From Streptomyces abyssomicinicus (lineage in GTDB: Bacteria > Actinomycetota > Actinomycetes > Streptomycetales > Streptomycetaceae): a stretch of DNA of 64,000 nucleotides. This document shows, in pieces, positions 27,901 to 35,300 of the stretch. The stretch spans positions 282,180 to 346,179 of the forward strand of contig NZ_BBZI01000005.1 of the NCBI RefSeq assembly GCF_008974245.1. The letters are read 5' to 3'. A program made the position numbers and the translations under genes. Position 1 is the first letter of the stretch. Each line of letters begins with the position of its first letter. The notes under the pieces were generated by a model, which did no database searches, was not told where the DNA came from, and was given only the letters and a program-made list of their open reading frames with translations.

Positions 27901-28113
27901 GACGCTGACGTCCACGGCGGTGAGGCCGGTGACGCGGCGCCCGCCGTCGATGCGGACGTTCTCGGCGCCCAGGCCGTGCGGTGCCTTGCCGAGGAAGGTG
28001 ACGGTGAGCAGCAGTCCGTCGTCGCTCACCTCGACGAAGTCGACCCCGTTGAGCTGCGCGGCGCGGACCCTGGCCCGGCGGGGGGCGGTCCTGCCGCCGG
28101 TCGTGCCCGTCAT
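24973..28113 (-). CDS. Baseplate J-like wedge protein
   Basis: This is a 1046-residue wedge protein. The N-terminal 160 residues are a beta-rich domain. It is followed by DYTARDHDSIRKLLLDRLAL and PADLGMTLVELLAYTGDRIS, the standard start of the baseplate assembly protein family (TIGR02243 type). Near the C-terminus RFGDGRHGARPVPG, GAAGNVGAEAI and EDYAALASALPGVQRA mark the baseplate J domain. Two J-like genes in tandem, gp25-like gene upstream and tail-I-like gene downstream, is the normal eCIS order. The stop and start overlap both neighbours (ATGA at 28110-28113 and 24973-24976). Confidence 0.85.
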   Translation of the reverse strand: MTGTTGGRTAPRRARVRAAQLNGVDFVEVSDDGLLLTVTFLGKAPHGLGAENVRIDGGRRVTGLTAVDVSVERERDPELDDRLYVTLDQAGDTSRYRLSLVETDPYGRPGTEPFRGFDQRYHSASFVFRPDCPSPFDRGEDRGERAPEEPAFPAAPVIDYTARDHDSIRKLLLDRLALTTPDWVERNPADLGMTLVELLAYTGDRISYQQDAVATEAYLDTARRRVSVRRHARLIDYAMHDGCTARAYVTVGTAGDRTLAPGSYRFASVDVRALDPHERPAPGTVVDESGLGDLDEHGAVEVFEPVVAGDPLELRVAHNTIRLWTWGGEVCALPRGATSATLRDEWVDRETCRERLLALRPGDVLILEEVKGPRTGTPGDADPGHRRAVRLTSVTPAVDRVEDQPVLEVTWAAGDALPFPLRLTTRGGRDCLPVEDVTVARGNVVLVDHGRTLHGLPETFTVPQVPAVVAPCGPSAALGCADRREGNAPARLVGSLTDKAEGGEPLHPDDVRALSGVLGRAAVDRAGLGLERAGRPDERVVPGGADAQADALRTLLAQSVYPGIRPRFRPVLGRAPVVQAVPYPDPRVVAAGQAERIATIPGRVRQRLTDLWRSARDRDGLSPEEIAELSLVFGRKAVERSGLHRHPVPALRELLFRVDELLDARLRRIDVLTARARAGTVLDGGIAWEIAHSWGPAYAEGLHPGEPVLRGGATAALVQDPRRALPAVRLHQEDGDRGDGPAWEPRRDLLDSGPRDRRFVGELEDDGRLALRFGDGRHGARPVPGTGLAARYRLGGGAAGNVGAEAIGHLVVPSGCEPPPVTAVRNPLPAVGGTEPEPVEQVRRLAPLDLRRTRLRAVTAEDYAALASALPGVQRAAAELRWTGSVREAHVAVDAFGSGVPSDALLTSVAQALEPYRLVGHDLVVGAARRVALDVALAVCAGPGHQHGQVLADLYRALGTGAGGFFHPDALTFGTPVRLSRLVAVAAAVPGVESVRVDRLRRLSEPDRGEREDGLLRLGPLEIATCDNDPDRPENGRLAISLGGAR

Positions 28114-28514
28114 GCCGTGGTCCTCCCTTCGAAGACGTCGTCGCGCCGGGTGCCGTCGGCGCGCACCACGTACGACAGGTGGACGCGGACTACGTGCTCC
28201 TCGACGGCCACGTCGAGACGCTCGACGTCGACGAGGTCGCCGAGCCAGCGCCGCAGCGCGGCCTGCACGGAGAGTTCGACGGTGCTGACCAGTTCCGGAG
28301 CGGTCGGGGCGAAGACCAGGTCGAGCAGCCCGCAGCCGAAGTCGGGGCGCATCACGCGCTCCCCGGGGCTGGTGAACAGCACCTGCTCGACGAGGTCGTG
28401 GACGTGCTCCCCGTGGCCCGCGTGCGCGGTGCGGCCCCGGCCGTCGGGGCGGAACGGGAACGCGACGTCGCCGCGCGGGCGTTGCCCGGGGCGGGCGTGG
28501 GTGTACGGGCTCAC
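28110..28514 (-). CDS. GPW/gp25-like baseplate wedge protein
   Basis: This is a 134-residue protein of the T4 gp25/phage GPW family. The core is HVHDLVEQVLFTSPGERVMR, then PDFGCGLLDLVFAP, with ERVMRPDFGCGL the family hallmark (E and R in the sheath-initiator fold). Family members nucleate sheath assembly at the baseplate. The GTG at 28514 is chosen because it overlaps the PAAR gene stop (GTGA) and gives MSPYTHARPGQ; an upstream in-frame start would lie deep inside the PAAR gene. Confidence 0.88.
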   Translation of the reverse strand: MSPYTHARPGQRPRGDVAFPFRPDGRGRTAHAGHGEHVHDLVEQVLFTSPGERVMRPDFGCGLLDLVFAPTAPELVSTVELSVQAALRRWLGDLVDVERLDVAVEEHVVRVHLSYVVRADGTRRDDVFEGRTTA

Positions 28515-28846
28515 CGGACCACGACCCCTCGCCGCGCGGACCGGACGACGGGCGGCCCCTGGGACAGGAAGGCGGCGCTCAGGCACTCGGCCGCGGAGGT
28601 GTCGAGCAGCACGGGCTCGCCGTCCACCGTGACGCCGCCGCCGTGCGCGGTCCAGCGGACGCTCACGCAGGGCGAGGGCACGCCGTCGACGGTGTGCGGG
28701 CAGCCGGTGACGAGGTAGCCGTGCGCGGCCGTGGCGACGACGGCACCGGCGACGCGGACGCCGCCGGAGGGTGTGGCGGCGGGCGTGACCCGGCCGCCGT
28801 GCGGACAGCCGATCACGGCGTCGGCGGCTAGCAGACTCCCGGACAT
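28511..28846 (-). CDS. PAAR-like spike-tip protein
   Basis: This is a 111-residue protein with CPHGGRVTP, TGCPHTVDG and PSPCVSVRW, the Cys/His pattern of the PAAR-like tips of eCIS (Afp10/Pvc10 type), where the cluster binds a metal at the sharp apex. It sits on the spike encoded just upstream and pierces the target membrane. The ATG at 28846 gives MSGSLLAADAVIG; the reading frame continues upstream but only as low-complexity sequence overlapping the spike gene. It is coupled to the gp25-like gene downstream. Confidence 0.85.
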   Translation of the reverse strand: MSGSLLAADAVIGCPHGGRVTPAATPSGGVRVAGAVVATAAHGYLVTGCPHTVDGVPSPCVSVRWTAHGGGVTVDGEPVLLDTSAAECLSAAFLSQGPPVVRSARRGVVVR

Positions 28847-28869
28847 GGTGTGTGATCCCCCGTGTTCCT

Positions 28870-29397
28870 TCATCGCTGGTTGAGGACGGTCAACTGGCCC
28901 TCGTTGATGGTTACTTCGTTGCCGCGCAGCGAGATCTCCGCGCCGGCGCCGGTCGAGATGACCACCGCGCCCTCGGTGATGCGGATGTACGCGCCGTCCC
29001 TGGCCCGCAGGAGGATCCCCTCCTCGGCCCCGGCCCCGTCGTTCATGACGATCTTGTGCGCACCCGGCGTCTGCACGACGACGGGCTTCCCGGCGGCGGC
29101 GGCCACGCGTGCGTCGGGCGGGAGTTCGTCCGCGCTGCCGTACCAGCACCCCGTCCACACCGGGTAGCTGGGATCGCCCTGCTCGAACTCCACCCACACG
29201 CCCGCGCCCTCCTGCGGCACCGCGAAGTGCCCGGCCCGCGTCCCCGTGAACGGCAGGCAGGGCAGCGCCCACGTCGACGGCTCGCTGCCGAGGACGTCGG
29301 GGACCTCGACGGTGATGCGGCCGATGCGCAGCGGGTCGTCGTTGCTGACCACCCGGCCGCGGAACTTGCCGAGGTAGCGATTGCTGGGTGCCGCCAT
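28870..29397 (-). CDS. Gp5/gpV-like spike protein with OB fold
   Basis: This is a 175-residue spike protein. The N-terminal OB fold reads FRGRVVSNDDPLRIGRITVEV, followed by GHFAVPQEGAGVWVEFEQGD and PVWTGCWYGS, the standard gp5_OB/VgrG pattern. The C-terminal half has short repeated beta stretches (KIVMNDGAGAEEGILLRA, AYIRITEGAVVIS, ISLRGNEVTINEG), as expected for a triple-stranded beta-helix needle. It forms a trimer topped by the PAAR protein. The start MAAPSNRYLGKF at 29397 is the first good ATG. Confidence 0.87.
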   Translation of the reverse strand: MAAPSNRYLGKFRGRVVSNDDPLRIGRITVEVPDVLGSEPSTWALPCLPFTGTRAGHFAVPQEGAGVWVEFEQGDPSYPVWTGCWYGSADELPPDARVAAAAGKPVVVQTPGAHKIVMNDGAGAEEGILLRARDGAYIRITEGAVVISTGAGAEISLRGNEVTINEGQLTVLNQR

Positions 29398-29453
29398 GGA
29401 AGCTGCTCTCCTGATGGGTGGGTCGGTGCGGGATGATCGTTGGTGGGCGCGCT

Positions 29454-30602
29454 CTACGGCCGGACGACGTCGCTGCGCGCCTCCAGTCCCTCGCGGGAGA
29501 GCGTGAAGTTCTGCTGGTACGAACCGGGGCGCAGGTTGTGCGTGACGGACTTGACGAAGTAGTCGCCGTCGTACGCCCGTCCCGAGCCGCGCACGCCGAC
29601 GAGCTGGCGGGGCTGGAGGATGTAGCCGTACCGGAGGACGTCGAGCGAGCCGGAACCGGAGACGACGTCGGCGGAGATCGCGGCGCGGGCGAGGAGCGCG
29701 GCCTCCGCCTGCCCGCGCTGGTGCTTGGCGGTGCCGGTGAGCGTCCTGCGCCGGAGGGCCGGGGTGGGCCGCTTGCCGAGCGGCGGGCGCAGCGGGTCGA
29801 TGGACGGCTGGGGGAGCGGTGTCGACTGCCGGGTCACCGGATCCTGCCAGCGCGCCTGGGGCTCCTCGCGCGCGGTGCCGTCGTAGGCGAAGGTCAGCTG
29901 GTCGACGGTGGAGTTGGCGTCCAGATTGACGCTGAGAGCGTGCTGGCGTTCGCCGCCGCGGTTCTCCGGCCCCCACCGTGCGGAGGACTCGCCCACACCG
30001 GGGCCGGGCTCCAGGTAGAAGGTGTAGCCGTTGGCGCGGGCCAGCTCGGTGACGTACTGGAGGTCGGTCTGCGTCTGGTAGTGCACCCGGGTGTCCTGGT
30101 GCGGGGGCTGGGGGATCTGCTCGTCGTACACGTCGGGCCGGATGCCGTAGTCGGAGTACCGGCGCAGGATCTCCAGAACGCGCCGGGAGGGCGGGAGATT
30201 CGGGTACGGCACGGCGCGCTCCTCCAGGTCCATCAGGAGGGTGAGGTCCTCACCGGTGACGGTGAGGGTGGAGTGCCCGGGCCGGTTGCTCGCGCCGACC
30301 TCGTGCCGGACGACCAGCCCGTCGAACAGCACGGCGGCGGTGCCCCGGACGCTCACGGTGACGACGAGCCGGGTCTTGGGGTCGAAGTACCCCTCGGGCA
30401 GGAGCCGCCGGGTGACGAGCCCGTTCTTGGTGAGGTCGAAGGCGAGCTGGAAGCCGCTGCGTTCGCCCGCGGTCGCGGTGATCTGGGCGGACAGCAGGGC
30501 CTCGGCCACCTCGGCGGGGACCGGCCGGACGAGCCGCGGCCCCATGAGCAGCTTGATGTGGACGGGACCTTCCCGCACGGGCAGGTCGAACACGCCGGTC
30601 AC
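29454..30602 (-). CDS. Phage late-control D-like hub protein
   Basis: This is a 382-residue protein of the phage gpD/VgrG N-terminal (Afp8-like) type, the hub connecting tube and spike. Features include FDGLVVRHEVGASNRPGHST, DLTLLMDLEERAVPYPN and TQTDLQYVTELARANGYTFY, the last being the best family marker. YDGDYFVKSVTHNLRPGSYQ and QQNFTLSREGLEA lie near the C-terminus. The GTG at 30602 overlaps the stop of the LysM-like gene (GTGA) and gives MTGVFDLPVREG. Confidence 0.85.
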   Translation of the reverse strand: MTGVFDLPVREGPVHIKLLMGPRLVRPVPAEVAEALLSAQITATAGERSGFQLAFDLTKNGLVTRRLLPEGYFDPKTRLVVTVSVRGTAAVLFDGLVVRHEVGASNRPGHSTLTVTGEDLTLLMDLEERAVPYPNLPPSRRVLEILRRYSDYGIRPDVYDEQIPQPPHQDTRVHYQTQTDLQYVTELARANGYTFYLEPGPGVGESSARWGPENRGGERQHALSVNLDANSTVDQLTFAYDGTAREEPQARWQDPVTRQSTPLPQPSIDPLRPPLGKRPTPALRRRTLTGTAKHQRGQAEAALLARAAISADVVSGSGSLDVLRYGYILQPRQLVGVRGSGRAYDGDYFVKSVTHNLRPGSYQQNFTLSREGLEARSDVVRP

Positions 30603-30961
30603 CTCCTGCCGCCGGGGAACCCGCCGCCGGGCGGGATGCCGATGACGCGCCCCGCCTCGTCGGTGAGCTCCCGCGGGTCGAGCACGGGGTTGGCGTCCGC
30701 GATCTGCCACCACTGACCGGGGTCGCCGAAGTAGTGCTGCGCGAGCAGGTCGGGCCGCTCGCCGGCGGCGACGGTGTGGGGGTGGACCTCGTCCCCGTCC
30801 GGGAGCGGGGGCAGCAACCGGCGCTTGGCGTACCGGACCTCCGTCCCGTCGGGCAGGCGGTGGATACCGATCTCGGCGTCGTGGTACCGGCTGGCGCGCG
30901 GGTACGGGTGCGCGCCGGGGATCGCGTCCAGGGCGCTCTCGTACGGCTGGATCTCGGCCAT
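30599..30961 (-). CDS. Small LysM/tail X-like connector protein
   Basis: This is a 120-residue protein. Residues about 60-100 read EVHPHTVAAGERPDLLAQHYF, then DPGQWWQIADANPVLDP, the LysM/gpX pattern of small hub-associated proteins in phage tails and eCIS. The N-terminus has SRYHDAEIGIHRLPDGTEVRY, typical of the eCIS members. It probably binds the inner tube close to the hub. It ends with a GTGA overlap into the hub gene and begins 11 bases after the CIS tube-adaptor gene. Confidence 0.8.
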   Translation of the reverse strand: MAEIQPYESALDAIPGAHPYPRASRYHDAEIGIHRLPDGTEVRYAKRRLLPPLPDGDEVHPHTVAAGERPDLLAQHYFGDPGQWWQIADANPVLDPRELTDEAGRVIGIPPGGGFPGGRR

Positions 30962-30972
30962 GGTTCCTCTCC

Positions 30973-31659
30973 TCAGCCTCTACCGGTCGCGGTGCTGACC
31001 CCGGCGAACCCGAGCCGGGCGACGCTGCCGCCGCGCGCGGCCGCGGCGAGGCGCTCCTTCTGCGCGAGGTGCGCCATGTACAGGTCGGCGCCCCTGTGGC
31101 CGGCGGGCAGGTCGCTGACGGTGAGGATCTTCATCCCGATGCTGAGCGAGGCCCGGATCGGGTTCAGGTTCACGTCGAACGCCGACTCGTTGACGGACAG
31201 CTCGGTGAGCCGCACGGGCATGACCCGCTTGCTGCCCCAGGTGAAGAGGGTCAGCGGCATCTCGATCGGCGTGATCTCGATGGCACCCTGCTTCGACAGC
31301 TCGCTCGCCGCCCTGAGCTGGGCCGTCGTCGGCTGCACCAGCATCTCCAGCGCCGCCAGCTGCGGGTGGATCCCGTCCGGCGCGGCGACCTCCAACTGGT
31401 CCGTCGCGTCGATCTCGGCGGTGAACTTCCAGGTCTCCTGCGCGGGCCCCTTGAGCCGCAACGCCTCGTTCCGGTCCCCGCTCCCGGCACCCCCGCCACC
31501 GGCGTCCCCGCCGTCCCCGGCGGACTGGGGGGAGACGCTGCGCTCCAGGGTGTCCGGGTTGAACTGCAGCACGATGATCTGCTGCGGGGTACCGGTGCCG
31601 GGGTCGAGGACGGCGATGCCGGAGCGGATGGGCTTGGGAATGTCGGCGTAGCGGGTCAC
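30973..31659 (-). CDS. CIS tube-adaptor protein (Afp7-like)
   Basis: This 228-residue protein begins with the conserved PQQIIVLQFNPDTLERSVSPQ region, then a Gly/Asp/Ser linker (about residues 46-62). It continues TWKFTAEIDATDQLE, HPQLAALEMLVQPT and LTLFTWGSKRVMPVRLTELS. This matches the CIS_tube family (PF19266 as I recall), whose members link inner tube and baseplate hub. The C-terminal LysM seen in some members is lacking and may be supplied by the next gene. The GTG start overlaps the stop of the putative immunity gene by four bases, placing that gene within the coupled operon. Confidence 0.82.
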   Translation of the reverse strand: MTRYADIPKPIRSGIAVLDPGTGTPQQIIVLQFNPDTLERSVSPQSAGDGGDAGGGGAGSGDRNEALRLKGPAQETWKFTAEIDATDQLEVAAPDGIHPQLAALEMLVQPTTAQLRAASELSKQGAIEITPIEMPLTLFTWGSKRVMPVRLTELSVNESAFDVNLNPIRASLSIGMKILTVSDLPAGHRGADLYMAHLAQKERLAAAARGGSVARLGFAGVSTATGRG

Positions 31660-32351
31660 AGGCGTTCCTCGAGTCGGGTCCGCAGTTGTGTGTAGTCGTG
31701 CGCGGGAAAGAGATCCGGGAAGACCTGGAGCATTGTGGTGAGGAAGCGCGCCGTCACCTCGAACCGGTCGTCCGTCAGGGAGACGTCGGCGAACAGGTAC
31801 TGCCAGCCGAGCGTTCCCTTGGTGATCCGCAGCGCGTCGAGATATCCACAGAGATCGACATCCAACTTGTACAAGCCGCGCGCTGTGTCGCTGAACCAGA
31901 CCTCCGGGTTGTGTGAAGCTCCTGGTCGAATGCGCAGAGAGGTGACCATCCCCGCGCCTGACACGCTGGTGACGTCGATATCCCGGAGTTCTGAGATGAA
32001 GGGCCGTTCCTCCGGCGAGGCCAGGGGGTAGCGGTCGATCGGAGCGGTGTCACGAATCGCCTGCAGGAGGGGGATGACATAGAAGTCGCCACCGAAGAGG
32101 GGATCCTCGTCCTCGTCGGTCATCCCGGCGCCCCAACTGGCGCCCATGCCCGCAAAACGCAGATAGCACCTCTGCAAGGAAGGGTCGAGGACCACGCCGT
32201 CGTGCTCGGCGAGCGTTCCGAAGGCGGTGTCCGCGTCTGGTGGCTCCCCCTTCGCGAACTCCAGTGTCTCCATCTCCAGTTCGACGTCAGGAGAGTTACG
32301 CAGTTCCTCAAATGTGTCGAGCCAGGCACGCTCGGCAGGTGTGGGCTCCAT
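31656..32351 (-). CDS. Putative immunity protein for the DUF4157 toxin
   Basis: This 231-residue acidic cytoplasmic protein has no signal peptide and no membrane segment. The pattern LDPSLQRCYLRFAGMGASWG around residues 55-75, with later LDVDLCGYLDALRITKGTLG and FADVSL, recalls the SUKH (SMI1/KNR4) immunity superfamily, but this is a weak, by-eye match. The stronger arguments are position and composition. It starts 13 bases after the stop of a giant protein ending in a nuclease-like domain, its codon use is clearly more A+T rich than the structural genes, and no standard eCIS operon component is expected here. Nuclease neutralisation is inferred. Confidence 0.6.
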   Translation of the reverse strand: MEPTPAERAWLDTFEELRNSPDVELEMETLEFAKGEPPDADTAFGTLAEHDGVVLDPSLQRCYLRFAGMGASWGAGMTDEDEDPLFGGDFYVIPLLQAIRDTAPIDRYPLASPEERPFISELRDIDVTSVSGAGMVTSLRIRPGASHNPEVWFSDTARGLYKLDVDLCGYLDALRITKGTLGWQYLFADVSLTDDRFEVTARFLTTMLQVFPDLFPAHDYTQLRTRLEERL

Positions 32352-32364
32352 TGTTCCCCCGGAC

Positions 32365-35300
32365 TCAGAATGTGATCTTGGTTCGTGCGGCCCGTAGCTT
32401 GGCGAGGTCCTTGTTCAGCCGCTGTGACGGCCCTCCGGTGAGGTTGCCGGCGCTTGCCTGCAAGTCCTTGGCGAGGTCGTCGACGCTGTTGTATTTGCCG
32501 GGTGTCGCCTTGAGCAGCGCGACAATGTCCTGTGCGGTGGAATCAGAGACTCTGGTGACCATCCTGATGGCGGCAGCCTTTGCCTTCTTGATGTCCAGTC
32601 CCTCGGCAATGTTCGGTTTCGGAAATGACTCCGCCCATTTCCCTGTCGCACTCTTCTCCTGCCATCGATTACCTGCCACTCGATATCCTCCGTACCGCAC
32701 ACCGACGCGGCGCGGAAAACCGGGGTATCTGCCGCGGTAATCGATGGAGACCTGATACCAGATCATCTTCTCGGGGGGAGTGGGGATCTTTCCGTGCTCG
32801 ACGACATGGCCGATGGCTGCCTGAGCCGGGTGCTCGATCGCCACCATGGCGCGCGTGTTGATGGCGCCCAACGCAGGAACGAGATTGGAGGTGGAGGCGT
32901 GGCCGCCGATCTTCGTCGGCAGCATGTGCATGCGCACCCAGAACCGACCCCGTTCGGCCACACCGCCCGGTAGCCGCTCCAGTTCCTTCCAGCCCACGGG
33001 GTGGGCGCTGACGCTTTTCCGCTCCTGGGCCTCCGTACCCGGCGGTGTGCTCAGACGGATGAACCTGGCCTTGAAGTTGAACGCCATGGGGCCATCCACG
33101 AACGGCGGCAGGATGGTGTGCGGCAGCGGGGGCTCCTTGTCTCCGGAGTTCCGTTGCTCCAGCAGGTCCGCCAGAATCTCCATGGCGTCCCGCAGCCGCT
33201 CGATCTGCCGCTGAAAGGCGACATCTCCGAGCGTGCCCCGGCTGATGCCGTGCTTGTTGCGTGGCTTGGGCAGGGAATTTTGCCGGGCCTCGATCAGCTC
33301 GGCCTTGTGACGTGCCGCGTCGAGGAGACGCTTCATGGCGTCCGCGAGATCCGTCTTGCCCTTTTGCTTGAGCTCCGCGATCTCCGTTTCCCACTCCCCG
33401 AAGTAGCCCGCCATGTCCTGCAGCACACTCCGCACGGCCAAGTCGGCGTTTCTGCCCTTCCCGTCGAACTGCAACGTGTGTGCCTCGCCGTCCTTCGTTC
33501 GGAACCGCACCCTGGGCAGGTCGAAGTCCGTGATCCCGTTGTTCTCCCGCTGTCGGTCCTCGGCGCGTCCCCGGTCCCTGCCGCGATCGGAAGTCCGGTC
33601 GGGTCCGAGCTCGTCGCGACGGCGGCGCCACTGCTCCCGGAGTTTTCGTAGCTGGTCGTTCAAACGGCTGCCGAGCCTTCGGCGGGCCTTGCCGGAGAGC
33701 CTGGTGACGGCGCGGCGGGCCCTGCTGACGGCGGACTTGACGCTCTGGCGGGCGCGCCGGAGCCGGTTGCCGGGGCGGCGGGGCCGGTCGCCGTCGCGGT
33801 CTGTGTCCCGGCGGCGGTCGTCGGTGCGCCTGTCGTCCGGACGCGTGTCCTTCGTAGGGCGTCCGTCGTCCGCACGCCTGTCGCCGGGGCGGTCACGCCC
33901 AGGGCCACGGCTGTCCGTGCGGTCAGTGCCGGGCCGACGGCGTGACGGGGTGCCAGGGCCGTCCGCCTTGTCGTCGCGTGTGCGTCGTTCCGCGTCCCGG
34001 ATCCGCTTACGGGCGGCGTTCACCTCGCGGCCCTCCTCCCGACGCCGCTCGTCGTCACGGCGCTTCCTCGGCCGTGTGGTGTGCGAGGGGCGCCTCTTCT
34101 CCGGGGAGGATCGCTTCCCGGGACGAGGCCTAGCCGGGGGGCGGGACTTCTGGTTGGTGGTGGGCCTGCTCGGCGTGGGGCGATCATCGCGGTCGGCCGG
34201 CCGGTCCGGAGACCTGTCGTCGTTCGTGGGCGCCGAGTCCCGGTCCTTGGGCTTGCCAGGAGCATCCGGCTGCCCGGGCGGGGCGTCGGGGCCGTCCGGG
34301 CCGTCCTTCTTCTTGCGGAGGTTCTTCAGCAGGTCGCCGAGCTTGTCGGTCACCTTGCCCATGAACCTTCCGACGCCCTCGATCAGGAACTCGTAGATCA
34401 GCTCGAGCAGCGCCACGACACCGGCCGCCACCGCCTTGGCGAAGGGCTGTGCGCCGTTGCCGCTCTTGACCGACTTCAGGAAGTCCATGAACAGGCCGAA
34501 CGCGGCGAGGATCTCACTCAGCGCACCCCATGCCGTCTGCAGGGCGTCGATGACCGCCATGACCCAGCCGGCCCCGGGGATCAGCTTGGCGACCACCTTC
34601 TCCACGACCAGCACGCCGATGATGACCGGGAGCTGGGGCAGCGCCTCGTCCCATGCCATCTGGGCCATCTGCTCGACCGTCACGCCGCCGGAGACCAGTT
34701 CCTGGAAGTCCTCCACCGGGACGCCGATGATCTCCTGGACCTTCTGGTGGAACCACGCCCTCACCGCGGCGGTGACCTCGGTGAAGAGGTGTTCCCTGGC
34801 ACCGGTGTCCGCGGCGGCCCCTGCTTTGCTGATCCAGTCGCCGGGATCGGAGACGATGTCGTTGAAGATGGCGGCCCACTCACCGAGGCCCGCGACGACC
34901 GCGGCACCGAATTCCAGTGCTCCGACGGTTGCGGTCTCGGCCACCTCGACGGCCGCGAGCATCCCGGACTCCAGAAGGTCGAGCCCGGCGACCAGCGCCC
35001 GGCACAGGCCGTCGAGAAGTTTCCCGGCAATCTCCTTCAGCCCGTCCGCGAACCGGTTGACCTTCTCGACCGCCCAGTCGCGCGCGCCGTCGATGGTCCT
35101 GCGCCACTTGTCGCGCATCGCCGGATAGTCGGCGAGGAGTTCGTCCCCGAGGGCGATCAGCGCGTCCGCGAACTTGTTGATCTTGTCGATCACCCAGTTG
35201 CGAGCGTCGTCGATGAGCTTGAAGACCTGCTGCTTGAACTTGTCGATGACGTCGGTGACGAACTGCCGGGCCTTCTCGAAGACGCTCTTGATGGCGTTCT

